Positions 1 through 9,384 of a stretch of 64,000 nucleotides of DNA are shown here, piece after piece. Every line of letters begins with the position of its first letter. The first letter of the stretch is position 1. Source of the stretch: Peptococcaceae bacterium (GTDB lineage: Bacteria > Bacillota > Desulfotomaculia > Desulfotomaculales > Desulfocucumaceae); the NCBI GenBank assembly GCA_023512435.1, contig JAILZP010000003.1, positions 1 to 64,000 on the forward strand, written 5' to 3'. The translations under genes and the position numbers were made by a program. The notes beneath the pieces were generated by a model. That model saw only the letters and a list, made by a program, of their open reading frames with translations. It ran no database searches and was not told the DNA's origin.

Positions 1-124
1 CTTTTGGTGGAGTGGTTTTTGGTTAATTCTATTTTACCAAAAGTTAGGGGTGTTTTTGTTTGTTTTCCTCGAAAAAAACAGATTTACCAAGCCTTTAGGT
101 CAATGTCTAAACTGCGAAAGTTGA

Positions 125-200
125 ACTATAAGCTATAAGCTGTTAGCTGTTAGCTTTTAGCCGTTAGCTGTTAGTTTAGTTGCAAGTTATAAGTTTTGAG
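125..200. repeat. AT-rich degenerate short tandem repeat
   Basis: Repeated variants of ataagct and gttagct in a row, downstream of the nagA stop. No gene is visible in bases 1-224 apart from this low-complexity stretch. Confidence 0.7.
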
Positions 201-224
201 TTGCATCTGCCCACCCACTACTTA

Positions 225-1511
225 TCATTTATCGCTTACAAGGCTGCTGTAGACGATCTCTCCGCCCGCCATGGTCAGCCTGACGTTCAGGTCTTTGTCC
301 AGCAGCACCAGGTCGGCGTCCATGCCCGGAGCCAGGGCCCCCTTGGTGTTTTCGATTCCCAGCACCCGGGCGGGGTTAAGGCTGGCCATCCGGACAGCCT
401 CGTGAAGGGGTATGCCGGCCAGGTTGACCATGTTTTTTACCGCCTCGATCATGGTCAGAGAGCTCCCTGCCATAGAATTGTCGGGCAGGGTTATTTTTCG
501 GCCGTGCATGGTCACTTTCCGTTCGTTGAAAAGGTATTCGCCGTCCGGCAGGCCGGCGGCCGAAATGGCATCGGTGGCCAGGGTCAGGCCCCTCCTCCCC
601 TTGACCGAATGCAGCAGTTTGAGCATTGAAGGATGCAGGTGATGCCCGTCGGCAATGATTTCGGCGCTTATCTCCCTGCATGCCAGGACCGCCCCCACCA
701 GTCCCGGCTCACGGTGGTGGAGGGGGGCCGAGGCGTTGAACAGGTGAACGGCATGCCTTATTCCGGCCTTAAAGGAGGAGAGAGCTATTTCATAGGAGGC
801 CTCTGAGTGACCCGCTGCCACCACGATCCCCTCCCGGGCCAGCATTTTGATCAAATCGGTGCAGCCCGGGAGTTCCGGGGCAACGGTGACCATCTTCAGG
901 GTGCCCTCGCAGAGAGAGATTAATTCCGACATTTCTTCAAGGTTTACTTCCCTGAGGTAGGCCGGGTTGATGGCGCCCGACCGCATGGGGTTCAGGAAGG
1001 GGCCTTCCAGGTGCGCCCCAAGGAGCTGGGAGCCCTCGGTGTTTCTCAGGGTAAGGGCGTTGATGGTGGACAGTGTTTTTTCAAATATATTTCTCGGGGC
1101 GGGGACCACGGTGGCCAGGAAGGAAGTCGTTCCGCCCCTGGCGTGGAAAGCCGCCACCTCCCTGATCGCCCTGGCTGAACCGTCCAGGATGTCGTACCCG
1201 TTTCCGCCGTGCACGTGCATGTCGATAAAGCCGGGAGCTATGTACAGCCCGCTTGCGTCAATTTTAACGCACTCCTGATCGCAGGGACCGCTGCAGCAGC
1301 AATTTTTTTGATCACTCAGGGGCTTGGTTAAAAAGGGAGGCGGGCTTCCGGGCTTCGGCCGTCCGATGGAGCAGGACAGCCCGGCATAAAGGTTTTCGGG
1401 CCTCAATGCGCCCGGCACGGCCAGTTTCCCCCTGGTCACCAGAAGGCCTGAGTTGGGTACCGTTCCGCTGGAGGTAACCAGTTCCCCCCCGCATATTAAA
1501 TAATCTATCAT
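225..1511 (-). CDS. nagA: N-acetylglucosamine-6-phosphate deacetylase
   Basis: Deacetylates GlcNAc-6-phosphate to glucosamine-6-phosphate in cytoplasmic amino-sugar and wall recycling. Amidohydrolase landmarks are visible: the HVHGG metal motif at residues 99-103, HLEGPF from 167, then GHSEAS, HAVHLFNA, and the ATDAISAAG segment with the catalytic aspartate. At 428 residues it is longer than the usual ~380. The excess is a proline/cysteine-rich insertion at about residues 45-82, containing CCCSGPCDQEC, placed just before the metal-binding strand; I do not know it from the family. The ATG has a GGGGGCC-type site about 8 bases upstream. No nagB neighbour is seen. Confidence 0.93.
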   Translation of the reverse strand: MIDYLICGGELVTSSGTVPNSGLLVTRGKLAVPGALRPENLYAGLSCSIGRPKPGSPPPFLTKPLSDQKNCCCSGPCDQECVKIDASGLYIAPGFIDMHVHGGNGYDILDGSARAIREVAAFHARGGTTSFLATVVPAPRNIFEKTLSTINALTLRNTEGSQLLGAHLEGPFLNPMRSGAINPAYLREVNLEEMSELISLCEGTLKMVTVAPELPGCTDLIKMLAREGIVVAAGHSEASYEIALSSFKAGIRHAVHLFNASAPLHHREPGLVGAVLACREISAEIIADGHHLHPSMLKLLHSVKGRRGLTLATDAISAAGLPDGEYLFNERKVTMHGRKITLPDNSMAGSSLTMIEAVKNMVNLAGIPLHEAVRMASLNPARVLGIENTKGALAPGMDADLVLLDKDLNVRLTMAGGEIVYSSLVSDK

Positions 1512-1699
1512 TTTTCAGGCCCCCGATATGAAGAATGCAAACTCAGATCGATCAATAATTTGCCGGGCTGCCGGCAAAATCCTCCTTGCGGGCCGGATAT
1601 GTTCGCGGCGCTTTTTTTACAGGAATAAAAAAAATTACGGGGGTAATAATATTAATGCTGCATCAGGCAGTAAACCAGCCTCCTAAATCTCTCTCAGCA

Positions 1700-1725
1700 C
1701 CCCGCTAACCGGCGGGGTTTTTTTT
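1700..1725 (+). terminator. Rho-independent terminator pointing rightwards, with no plus-strand gene
   Basis: CCCCGC/GCGGGG stem with a 6-base loop followed by eight T on the plus strand. Both flanking genes are on the minus strand, so this may end an unannotated plus-strand transcript starting somewhere after about 1560. No ORF is visible there. Confidence 0.6.
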
Positions 1726-1742
1726 GCTGGCTGCCCCACGGT

Positions 1743-2807
1743 TTAATAAGCCGTACCGTTTCCGTATACCCTGTAGCGCCTGGTCAGGGATGCGCCGATA
1801 ACCTCGGTGAGGATCTTGATCATCACCCTGTTTTCTTCGTGGATCATGGAAATGTCGGCCTGTTCGTAACCCTTCCGGATCATGATCTGCAGCGCGTGTT
1901 CGATCAGGTGTGAATCCAGCCCCCGGTGCCGGTACCGGGGAACAACTCCAAGAATGGCCGCTCTCACCTTCCTGGAAGGCCCCGGCCCGGACAGGCCTGT
2001 GGGCAGAAACAGCAATATACCTGCCGGTTGCCCGTCAACCCATACACTGAGCAATAGGTCGTGGTCGGCATACACCCTGCAAAAATCAAGCATCGCCTCG
2101 CACTCTTCGCCGGTCAGGGGAATGAAGCCCCAGTTGGCGGACATTGAGCGGTTGAACATGTCCCTGATCAGGCCGGCCTCGCGCCTCATATGCAGGAGGT
2201 TTAATCTCTTTATGGCGATCCCGTCTGTTTGGCGCACCCTGCCGGATACCCGGGCGATTTTCCGGGGTATGCCCATCTCCCGCCTCCAGCTGAAAGTGAC
2301 CAGGTCGGTGTGTTTGATCAGGCCCGAATCCTCCATCAGCCGGCCGTAATAGGGAGGATTGAACGGCAGCATGATTTGGGGGCCGGATTCGAACCCTTCG
2401 ATGAGGACTCCCACCTGTTGGTTGGTATTGAACGTGGCGGGGCCGATCATCCTGGGGCAGCTGTTGTCTGCCAGCCAGCGCCGGGCTGCTTCGATGAGGG
2501 CCGATGCTGTCCCGGCATCGTTCTCGCATTCAAAGCAGCCGAAAAACCCGGTGCCGGCATCCGGGTTCAAAAAATCCTTGATGGCCGCGATTCTTCCCAC
2601 CGGAGCGTTATCTCTCAAGGCCATGAAGTACGCTGTTTTAAGGTGCCTGTGCACGGGGTTGACGGCGGGGCTGTATTGCGAGGTGCTTTCCGGCTGCTGC
2701 CTTACCCCCATTTCTTTATACGCCGGGATGGCTGCCGGAATCCGGGCAAAGACCGCCAGGTCGTGAAAGTTTTCAACCGTTTTGATATCGATGGCCAATA
2801 AAATCAT
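1743..2807 (-). CDS. GNAT-like N-acyltransferase family protein
   Basis: 354 residues. The C-terminal ~150 residues look like a GNAT acetyltransferase fold: a region with VVPRYRHRGLDSHLIEHAL resembles the acetyl-CoA-binding motif A, followed by a stretch on multiplying ranks of substrate-contact strands ending in YRVYGNG. The N-terminal half has the GPATFNTNQQVG and PFNPPYY segments seen in uncharacterised YghO-like proteins. The substrate is unknown. The annotated ATG is only one base after AGAAGGG; a TTG at 2798 is better spaced and may be the true start. It is followed on the minus strand by no terminator of its own. Confidence 0.6.
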   Translation of the reverse strand: MILLAIDIKTVENFHDLAVFARIPAAIPAYKEMGVRQQPESTSQYSPAVNPVHRHLKTAYFMALRDNAPVGRIAAIKDFLNPDAGTGFFGCFECENDAGTASALIEAARRWLADNSCPRMIGPATFNTNQQVGVLIEGFESGPQIMLPFNPPYYGRLMEDSGLIKHTDLVTFSWRREMGIPRKIARVSGRVRQTDGIAIKRLNLLHMRREAGLIRDMFNRSMSANWGFIPLTGEECEAMLDFCRVYADHDLLLSVWVDGQPAGILLFLPTGLSGPGPSRKVRAAILGVVPRYRHRGLDSHLIEHALQIMIRKGYEQADISMIHEENRVMIKILTEVIGASLTRRYRVYGNGTAY

Positions 2808-2854
2808 CCCTTCTCTTTTTTTGTTAAAGTATGCGACACCGTGGTCCTTCGTTC

Positions 2855-2887
2855 AAAAAAAACAGGCCCCCCGTCCGGGGGGCCTGT
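2855..2887 (-). terminator. Rho-independent terminator after the 51-aa mini-gene
   Basis: Perfect 11-bp stem (ACAGGCCCCCC with its complement) and a 4-base loop; on the minus strand it is followed by eight T. It lies just downstream of the mini-gene stop at 2902. Confidence 0.85.
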
Positions 2888-2901
2888 CTGGCGCCAGGTC
2901 G

Positions 2902-3057
2902 TCAATACTTGAAGAAATTGCCTGCGATCAGTCCGGATGCCACGGATACCGCCACACTTATCAACACCCAGACAAGGTCTTTTTTTACCCTGCCCACGGC
3001 AATTTCAAGGGTATCCACCTGGGGGGCCGCCTGTGCAGCCTGTTTCTTCCCGGCCAA
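2902..3057 (-). CDS. 51-aa single-span membrane mini-protein
   Basis: TTG start 5 bases after an AAGGAGGTAAAG ribosome site, followed by a proper terminator. The basic/alanine-rich N-terminus (AGKKQAAQAAPQV) is followed by a short amphipathic stretch and one predicted membrane span (about residues 28-46, VWVLISVAVSVASGLIAGN) ending FFKY. I do not recognise the family. The strong ribosome site and dedicated terminator argue that it is real. Confidence 0.65.
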   Translation of the reverse strand: MAGKKQAAQAAPQVDTLEIAVGRVKKDLVWVLISVAVSVASGLIAGNFFKY

Positions 3058-3116
3058 GAGACTTTACCTCCTTGCATTTGGCAACTGACTTTACGTATTT
3101 TAATATAACACAAAAA

Positions 3117-3986
3117 TCATGGCCACTGGATCGGTATTTTTACGGTATTTCCGGGTAAGTTCCCCGGTCCCGCCAGGGACACCTCAAGGGTGCCGCTTCC
3201 CTTTCCCGGCGGGGTGAAGGTCAGCTTCATTTCAAAGTCCACCCTTCCTGCGGCCTGCCGCGAGAGGGTTGCGCGGTCCTCGGCTATTTTGTTGCCGGAC
3301 GAGTCCAGCAGGCGGGCGTTTACTTGTCCTTCAAGCGCTCTGGCGCTGCCCTTCACCAGAAGGGGAACCCCGGCCACCTGCCCTGCCGCCGGGTGGGTAA
3401 TCCATACCGCCGGTTCCAGGACCCTGTCCAGATTTCGCTTGAAAGGCTGTTCATACAGTCCCACATGGCCCCACCAATCCAGGGTCCGGCTGTCCACCTT
3501 TCCCTCCACCTGGAAGGAAACCTCCCTGATCTGGGGGAACTCCGTCAGGGTATTGACGATGCTCTGAATGCCCAGCCCTTCCCCGGAGGTTCCAACGTTT
3601 GCGCTCAGCACCTCCCTTGAAAAATTGACTGTGGCCAGGCCGTCCGTTACATTAATGTCCAACAACCGGGTGTCCTTCGGCAGGGTCCTGGCCGCTCCTT
3701 CGGTGACGGGCGGGGTGTTGATCAATTCGTTGACCGCCGCCCGGGGCCCGTCCTGGGTATAGGGAACCCGGTGGATTTCCCTTACCAGGTAAGCATCGTT
3801 GTTCGTATACTTCACATAATAAAGGGCCAGGCTGATGGTATCCTTTTGGGTAACGGCTTTTCCTTCAGAGGCCGGTTTTTGCTGATCAACCGGTTTCTCC
3901 CGGTTATGCCCGCAGGAAACCAGGACAGCAGTCAGCACCACTAGAAAAAACATTCTGAATATCTTTTTAATCCTGACCACCCCCAT
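3117..3986 (-). CDS. GerMN / Gmad2 domain lipoprotein, sporulation-germination type
   Basis: An N-terminal hydrophobic segment ends in a lipobox (LVSCGH, Cys ~25), so it is probably anchored outside the membrane and processed after Lgt modification. Residues ~45-165 match a GerMN domain (YYVKYTNNDAYLVREIHRV, then FSREVL and IVNTLTEFPQI). Residues ~190-289 resemble the Gmad2 immunoglobulin-like domain (ITHPAAGQVAGVPLLVKGSA). In Bacillus GerM the domain takes part in spore assembly and germination; the role here is inferred from that. Start could be ATG 3986 or the GTG a few codons in. Confidence 0.8.
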   Translation of the reverse strand: MGVVRIKKIFRMFFLVVLTAVLVSCGHNREKPVDQQKPASEGKAVTQKDTISLALYYVKYTNNDAYLVREIHRVPYTQDGPRAAVNELINTPPVTEGAARTLPKDTRLLDINVTDGLATVNFSREVLSANVGTSGEGLGIQSIVNTLTEFPQIREVSFQVEGKVDSRTLDWWGHVGLYEQPFKRNLDRVLEPAVWITHPAAGQVAGVPLLVKGSARALEGQVNARLLDSSGNKIAEDRATLSRQAAGRVDFEMKLTFTPPGKGSGTLEVSLAGPGNLPGNTVKIPIQWP

Positions 3987-4123
3987 TGTCTTTAAAATGT
4001 GCGTATCGAACCTCAGGGGAGGGATCGTTTGCGCTCACTGAAAGAAAAAAGCTTCTACAAGCTTGTATGAAGCTTTTCACACGCATGAAAGCAAAAAATT
4101 GGCCGGTCATTTTAAACAAAACC

Positions 4124-4146
4124 AAAAGCAGGCATAAACGCCTGCT
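4124..4146 (-). terminator. Rho-independent terminator after the 48-aa mini-gene
   Basis: AGCAGGC/GCCTGCT stem with a 6-base loop; the minus strand continues TTTTGGTTTTG. It lies 8 bases beyond the stop of the 48-aa gene. Confidence 0.75.
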
Positions 4147-4154
4147 CGAAACAC

Positions 4155-4301
4155 TCATCTTGCCATACGGCCGCTGGCTTTTTCCTCCACGTGGTCAATG
4201 ATCGCGTCAAGGGGCTTCTTATAAATGGCCGAGAACAGGCCGATCAGCATGCAGATGAAAAAAGCCCAGTAAAAATAAGTAAAGTCAAAGGTAGTCTCCA
4301 T
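4155..4301 (-). CDS. 48-aa membrane mini-protein
   Basis: ATG preceded by AAGGGGG. The product starts METTFDFTYFYW, has one membrane span (about residues 8-28, ending LIGLFSAIYKK) and a charged tail with DHVEEKASGR. A terminator follows directly. The family is not recognised. The ribosome site and terminator support it as a real gene. Confidence 0.6.
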   Translation of the reverse strand: METTFDFTYFYWAFFICMLIGLFSAIYKKPLDAIIDHVEEKASGRMAR

Positions 4302-4413
4302 ACTTTCAACCCCCTTGAATATCAGCCTGGTGTATAATTAAAAACTTTTTTCACCTAATTATTATCGCATATTTTTACTGGTTAGGGAAGAGGGCAATTC
4401 TGCGGCAGACCCC

Positions 4414-4452
4414 CATGCCGCTAAAAGCGGCACCATCAGACAATGAAAATTT
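4414..4452. repeat. Dispersed palindromic repeat A, copy 1
   Basis: Contains GCCGCTAAAAGCGGC followed by ACCATCAGACAATGAAAATT. Its reverse complement recurs at 60176-60213 with one difference in 38 bases, and a shorter relative lies at 6969-7005. Confidence 0.85.
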
Positions 4453-4545
4453 GGGGCCGGGGGCGCGGTTAAGAGATCCGGGCTTTCGATCCTCCGGCTG
4501 AACCGGCTCTAAGAACATATCTGTGTTCATGAATTCTCGGCAGGA

Positions 4546-6768
4546 TTACATCTGCTCCCCGAAGGTCTGGTGAAACTGTTCCAGGGTCATCTTTATGCTG
4601 CGCGGTTTGCTGCCCTCGAAACTGCCCACTATGCCGCGCCTCTCCATTATGTCCACCAGCCTGGCCGCCCTGGCGTAACCAATGTGAAGCCTGCGCTGGA
4701 GGAGCGAAATGGAGGCGGTCCCGTTTTCTATAAATATTTTCACTGCCTGGGGCAGCAGTTCGTCGTAATCTTCGTCTAAACTCCCGTTTTTTCCCTCCGC
4801 CGGGGGCGCGGTAAGAACCTGTTCGTCGTACACCGGCTGGGCCTGTTCTTTTAGATAGGTGACCAGGGCGTCCACTTCATGGTCCGACAGGTATGCCCCC
4901 TGGACGCGAATCGGTTTTGCCGCCCCCACCGGGAAAAACAGCATATCTCCCCTTCCCAGGAGCTTTTCGGCCCCTCCCGTGTCCAGGATGGTCCGGGAGT
5001 CCACCAGGGAAGAAACCGCGAAGGAGATCCGGGAAGGTATGTTGGCCTTGATCAGGCCGGTTATGACGTCCACCGAGGGCCGCTGGGTGGCGATCACCAG
5101 GTGTATCCCCGCTGCCCTTGCCATCTGGGCAAGGCGGCAGATGGAATCCTCCACGTCCGCCGGGGCCACCATCATCAGGTCGGCCAGTTCGTCTATGATG
5201 ATGACGATGCAGGGGAGGGGCTTGGGACCATCCTCAGTGCCGTTCCCGCAATTCTTGTTGTATCTCCCGATGTCCCGCACCCCTGCCTGCGCGAACAACT
5301 CATAGCGGTGTTCCATTTCCTTTACCGCCCAGCGCAGGACCCCGGCCGCCTTCTTGGCGTCGGTAACCACCGGGGAGATTAGATGGGGTATGCCGTTGTA
5401 CGTGGTCAGCTCCACCATCTTGGGATCTATCATGAGGACTTTTACCTCGTCGGGAGTTGCCTTGAACAGGATGCTGGCTATGATCGTGTTTATGCACACG
5501 CTTTTGCCCGCCCCGGTGGCTCCCGCCACCAGGAGGTGGGGCATTTTGCCCAGATCGGCCACCACCGGCGTGCCGGCTATGTCTCTGCCCAGGGCTATGG
5601 TCAATCTTGACTGGGAGTTTATAAATTCCCTGTTCTCAATCAGCTCCCGCAGGGTTACCGGAGAAATTTCCCGGTTCGGGACCTCAATGCCGACGGCCGC
5701 TTTTCCCGGTATGGGAGCCTCGATGCGGACCCCGGGGGCTGCCAGGTTGAGGGCTATGTCGTCCGCAAGGCCCACTATCCGGCTTACCTTGACTCCCGGA
5801 GGGGGCTGGATTTCATAGCGGGTAATGGCCGGCCCCACCGATATTCCGGACACCTTTGAAGAAATGCCGAAGCTTTCCAGGGTAGTTTCCAGGATGCGGG
5901 TCCGGTCGGCAATTTCCCGGTCGGAAATCTCGTTTCTGGCTTTACCTGGGGCCTTGAGCAAATTGACCGGAGGAAGGCGGTAGATGCGGCCGTCCGCCAA
6001 GGGCGCGGCCTGGATGTCGGGAATTTCGACCCGTTCTCCGGCCGCCTTCTTTTTGGTTCGGGTTTCGACTTCCTGATCAAAGGGTTTTTCTTTGGGGCGG
6101 CAAGCCGTCGCCTCCGTCAGAACCGGGGAAAGGCCTGTTGTTTCGGGTACCGGCCGTACCGGCCGCTCCTCCCGGTACTCTGCGGTGTCCGCCTCTTCGG
6201 TCAGGAAGTTGAAGATCCAGGTCCACATCCTGCTGCCGGCTTTTTTTGCCCTCAGGGCGGCCAGCAGCCCCATTTGGTCCAGCGTGTACCCGGTGATCAG
6301 GACCAGTGACACCAGGGTCAGGGAAGCCAGAATGATGTAGGTCCCCACCGTGCCGAAACAGGCCGTGGCGGCGTAAACGGCGGCGGCGCCGACGACTCCT
6401 CCCCCCATGCCCTTCAGGCCGCTGCCGAACAGATCGTCCCGGGGCATGTCCATGTGGGCCAGGGTCAGGAAAACCAGGGCCAGAATGGCAAACCCCGCCG
6501 CCCTGGGGGTAATTCTGATCCTGCTTTTCTCAAAAATAAGCTTGATCCCCGCCAGGGCAAGGGATAAAATGATCAGGTACTTGCTTTCCCCGGCCGCGAT
6601 CTCCATGCTCCTGACCAGCAGGGAACCCAGGGTGCCCAGGGCGCTGGTGAAAAGGCTGGCCGTTCCGATGGCAGCCAGGGTGACCAGGGCTATTCCCGCA
6701 AACTCGAACTTTAAGTCGTTGTTTGATTTTTTTTGCGGTTGTTTGGTGCTTTTATTTCTTACTTTCAT
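4546..6768 (-). CDS. spoIIIE: FtsK/SpoIIIE-family DNA translocase
   Basis: Septum-anchored ATPase that pumps chromosomal DNA through the division or sporulation septum. 740 residues from the chosen ATG: four or five N-terminal membrane spans (to about residue 175), a charged linker, then the motor with Walker [11 protein letters not shown], Walker [14 protein letters not shown] and the [12 protein letters not shown] segment. A C-terminal gamma winged-helix domain (about 670-735, [20 protein letters not shown]) reads the orienting DNA motifs. I prefer ATG 6768, which has GGGAGAG 4 bases upstream, over ATG 6807, which has no site. Whether it serves vegetative division or only sporulation cannot be told. 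Confidence 0.95.
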   Translation of the reverse strand: MKVRNKSTKQPQKKSNNDLKFEFAGIALVTLAAIGTASLFTSALGTLGSLLVRSMEIAAGESKYLIILSLALAGIKLIFEKSRIRITPRAAGFAILALVFLTLAHMDMPRDDLFGSGLKGMGGGVVGAAAVYAATACFGTVGTYIILASLTLVSLVLITGYTLDQMGLLAALRAKKAGSRMWTWIFNFLTEEADTAEYREERPVRPVPETTGLSPVLTEATACRPKEKPFDQEVETRTKKKAAGERVEIPDIQAAPLADGRIYRLPPVNLLKAPGKARNEISDREIADRTRILETTLESFGISSKVSGISVGPAITRYEIQPPPGVKVSRIVGLADDIALNLAAPGVRIEAPIPGKAAVGIEVPNREISPVTLRELIENREFINSQSRLTIALGRDIAGTPVVADLGKMPHLLVAGATGAGKSVCINTIIASILFKATPDEVKVLMIDPKMVELTTYNGIPHLISPVVTDAKKAAGVLRWAVKEMEHRYELFAQAGVRDIGRYNKNCGNGTEDGPKPLPCIVIIIDELADLMMVAPADVEDSICRLAQMARAAGIHLVIATQRPSVDVITGLIKANIPSRISFAVSSLVDSRTILDTGGAEKLLGRGDMLFFPVGAAKPIRVQGAYLSDHEVDALVTYLKEQAQPVYDEQVLTAPPAEGKNGSLDEDYDELLPQAVKIFIENGTASISLLQRRLHIGYARAARLVDIMERRGIVGSFEGSKPRSIKMTLEQFHQTFGEQM

Positions 6769-6894
6769 GCTCTCTCCCGATAAACCTGTACCGACAAAAA
6801 AATACAAAAAAGTTGCTTTCCGTCATACTGAGCTTACCATAAAAAGGTTACCGGGGCAAGTGCGGGGGGGGGTTTTCCAGCAGTGACTACTAAG

Positions 6895-6919
6895 ATAAAA
6901 AGCCGCCCTTGCGGGCGGC
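6895..6919 (-). terminator. Terminator downstream of lgt
   Basis: GCCGCCC/GGGCGGC stem with a 4-base loop and TTTTTATC on the minus strand. The 323-base gap 6769-7091 between ftsK and lgt also holds repeat A copy 2 and low-complexity sequence; no gene is seen. Confidence 0.7.
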
Positions 6920-6968
6920 GCCGCCGTGCCGGCGACGGAACACAGAACACAGATCAGAACTCAGAACT

Positions 6969-7005
6969 CATGCCGCCATAAGCGGCACCACGAAAAATGA
7001 AAATT
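6969..7005. repeat. Dispersed palindromic repeat A, copy 2 (diverged)
   Basis: GCCGCCATAAGCGGC then ACCACGAAAAATGAAAATT: the same layout as copies 1 and 3 with a diverged right half. Both copies 1 and 2 are followed within ~70 bases by ATCCTCCGGCT. Confidence 0.7.
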
Positions 7006-7091
7006 GGTGCGGTGTCTTCCCAATTCCCAATCCTCCGGCTTGGCTGGCAGCCCGGCTTGTGGGTCTGTGTTCTGAGTTTGAGTTCTGTGTT

Positions 7092-7862
7092 CTAACTCCC
7101 AATTCCTGCGTTTCTTCTTCTCCGGCAGAATACCAGGATTCCGGACAGGATCAGGAAGAGGCTGACCAGTTGGGCTGCCCTGAAGGGGCCCAGCATAAGA
7201 CTGTCCGTCCGGAGGCCTTCTATGAAGAAGCGGCCCGTCGAATAAAGGATCAGGTATAGCAGGGCCACCTCTCCCTGGACCTTGCGCCTGGACCAGTAGT
7301 ACGTCAGGAACAGGAACACGCCGAAGTCCCAGGCCGACTCATACAGGAAGGTTGGGTGGTAGTACCTGCCGCCGATGAACATTTGCTTCTCAATAAAATC
7401 CGGGAAGTAAGAGATAAACTTCTCGGACACGGGGCCTCCGTGGGCTTCCTGGTTGATAAAATTGCCCCACCGTCCGACGGCCTGGCCCAGAATAAGGCTT
7501 GGGGCCAGGATGTCCGCGATGTTCCAGGCCTGGAGGCCATGTCTTCTGACGTACCACAGCCCGGCAAGCACACCGCCCATGATCCCCCCGTGAATTGCCA
7601 GGCCCCCGTGCCACACGGCCAGGGCGCTCAGGGGATCATCCCGGTATTCGGCCCAGGTGAAGGCCACGTAGTAAAGCCTGGCCCCGATAATGGACGCAGG
7701 TATGATTAAGGCAATCATATTTATAATATGGTCCGGGTCAATCCGCATGCGGACCGCTCGGCGGCAGGCAATGAGCGTCCCGGCCGCAAAGGCTGTGGCC
7801 AGGATGATTCCGTACCACCTGATTTGCAGCGGCCCCAGGGTGAAGGCAACGGGATCGATCAC
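7092..7862 (-). CDS. lgt: Prolipoprotein diacylglyceryl transferase
   Basis: Transfers diacylglycerol from phosphatidylglycerol to the lipobox cysteine of prolipoproteins at the membrane. 256 residues with about seven spans. Signature segments visible are HGGLAIHGGIMGG and GRWGNFINQEAHGG, the latter holding the family's conserved arginine and asparagine. I chose GTG 7862, because GGAGGT lies 7 bases upstream; the earlier GTG at 7871 overlaps that site. Possible substrates in this window include the GerMN lipoprotein. Confidence 0.95.
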   Translation of the reverse strand: MIDPVAFTLGPLQIRWYGIILATAFAAGTLIACRRAVRMRIDPDHIINMIALIIPASIIGARLYYVAFTWAEYRDDPLSALAVWHGGLAIHGGIMGGVLAGLWYVRRHGLQAWNIADILAPSLILGQAVGRWGNFINQEAHGGPVSEKFISYFPDFIEKQMFIGGRYYHPTFLYESAWDFGVFLFLTYYWSRRKVQGEVALLYLILYSTGRFFIEGLRTDSLMLGPFRAAQLVSLFLILSGILVFCRRRRNAGIGS

Positions 7863-8042
7863 CAGGCACACCTCCGGAATGAGATCTTTTTGTCATCACA
7901 TCCCTATTATATACCGGCCAGTTTTTTGTTTCAGGAAAACCGGCCTTTAAAAAAATAAAAAATTTTTAGTGACAAAAAAGAGGTTTTTTTATAATAGTGA
8001 ATAAAATATAACTGGAACATAGTCTCAGTCAAAATTTTTTCT

Positions 8043-8072
8043 CCCGCTCTTTTCGGCGGGACTTTTCTTTTT
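8043..8072 (+). terminator. Rightward terminator of a possible small RNA
   Basis: CCCGC/GCGGG stem followed by CTTTTCTTTTT on the plus strand. Upstream, a TATAAT at about 7990 could start a ~75-base transcript. Neighbouring genes are all minus-strand, so its role is unclear. Confidence 0.45.
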
Positions 8073-8099
8073 CAGCGAAAAACCGGGCTGGGGGCCCGG

Positions 8100-8342
8100 T
8101 TATGACACCTTTTGAACCACGTTTTCATGCTTTGCTTTTTTGTTGAAAAACTCCTCTGAATAATCAGTGGAGATCAGGTACAGGTTAACCCATAATTCGT
8201 GCTCGTTGGGTTTTCCCTCCAGTTCCCTGGCCACTTCTTTAAACCTTTTTTCAACCCGGTCTTTAAAAGCCGAGAAGTCCACCAGGAGTTCAACTATATC
8301 CCTTTGGTTGTAAGTCAAGCCTTCTTTTATGGGTTTGGCCAT
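8100..8342 (-). CDS. 80-aa hypothetical protein
   Basis: ATG follows GGGAGGAGAAAGATT. A small, charged, probably helical and soluble protein (MAKPIKEGLTYNQRDIVELL, then FKDRVEKRFKEVARELEG). No membrane span, cysteine motif or family recognised. It is the last gene of the minus-strand run that begins at the c-di-GMP riboswitch, but 148 bases separate it from the GGDEF gene. Confidence 0.6.
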   Translation of the reverse strand: MAKPIKEGLTYNQRDIVELLVDFSAFKDRVEKRFKEVARELEGKPNEHELWVNLYLISTDYSEEFFNKKAKHENVVQKVS

Positions 8343-8490
8343 AATCTTTCTCCTCCCGATATATTTAAAGTTGTCGGGTTGTTATCCAGTTGTCCGCTGG
8401 TTAGTATAATTATAGTAATATTGCCAAAAAAAGTTAAGAGGTAAAGAATGTCTAATAAAGCAAGAACGCCGGGCGGGCATCCTTTTCCGG

Positions 8491-9357
8491 CTAAGACACT
8501 TCTATTAATTGCATACTTTCTACCACCACCACTTGACGTTTTTCGCGCTTGGCTTTCGTGGAAGCCAGGCTGGCCATATTAATCAAGTCGTTGACGGTAT
8601 AGCTTTCAACCCCCTTAAATCGTTCGGTATTGTGACGCCGGCCTCCCGCCACTCCTGCCGAAGCGCTGACGTGGATACCATGGCAAAAAACTTCCTGTGC
8701 AATTTTGTCAACCAACAAATTAGCTAATGCCTTGGCTTCAGATTGGGTGGCGGACCATACAAAGGCAAATTCGTCACCCGCATACCGGCAGAGGTAACCA
8801 CTCTTAGGGACATTATCTCTTAACATTTGCGATATTTTCCTTAAAATTTGGTCTCCCACAACATGTCCAAATTTTTTGTCGATTTTACCAAAATCATCAA
8901 TATCGATAAAAATAATTGATATTTCATGATTGTTTTTTAGCAGTTCTATTGATTTTTGATAAAGGTATTCCGTCCGGGGAAGTCCGGTCATTGAATCCAT
9001 ATATTTCCCGATTTTAGCATACACTTGAGTTTTGTCAATAATGCCGGCTACCTTGTCATCTTCTACCACAATAAGGCGTTTAATCTGGTGTTGTTCTATG
9101 AGATTTTTGGCTTCCCAGAGAGAAGTTTCAGGAGTGATTACTACAGGGTTTTTAGTCATGGTGTCGGCTACCAGGCGGTTGGGGTGTGATTCGCGAATAT
9201 CGCGTGAAGTGATAATTCCCACTAAATGCCCGTTGTCTATTACCGGTAAGCCACTTATACGGAGCTGTTTCATTTTATTTATCACGGTATAAACGCTCAC
9301 CCACGGTGTAACCGCCGGTACCTTTTTAATCATAACGTTGCTTACTGACTCTATCAT
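8491..9357 (-). CDS. CBS-pair GGDEF protein, putative diguanylate cyclase
   Basis: 288 residues. Two CBS motifs (about 7-60 and 66-118, with GIITSRDIRES and VAGIIDKTQVY) form a likely nucleotide-sensing pair. A GGDEF domain follows (about 125-280) whose active-site loop reads CRYAGDEFAF. Alanine replaces the first glycine, a change found in some active enzymes. The RxxD inhibitory site five residues before the loop is absent (KSGY instead), so product inhibition there is unlikely. It would make c-di-GMP from GTP. It sits downstream of the HD-GYP gene and the c-di-GMP riboswitch, probably in one operon (28-base gap to the 119-aa gene). ATG follows GGGAGCG. Confidence 0.88.
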   Translation of the reverse strand: MIESVSNVMIKKVPAVTPWVSVYTVINKMKQLRISGLPVIDNGHLVGIITSRDIRESHPNRLVADTMTKNPVVITPETSLWEAKNLIEQHQIKRLIVVEDDKVAGIIDKTQVYAKIGKYMDSMTGLPRTEYLYQKSIELLKNNHEISIIFIDIDDFGKIDKKFGHVVGDQILRKISQMLRDNVPKSGYLCRYAGDEFAFVWSATQSEAKALANLLVDKIAQEVFCHGIHVSASAGVAGGRRHNTERFKGVESYTVNDLINMASLASTKAKREKRQVVVVESMQLIEVS

Positions 9358-9384
9358 TATTTTTTCGCTCCCGTTTTTCTACCA

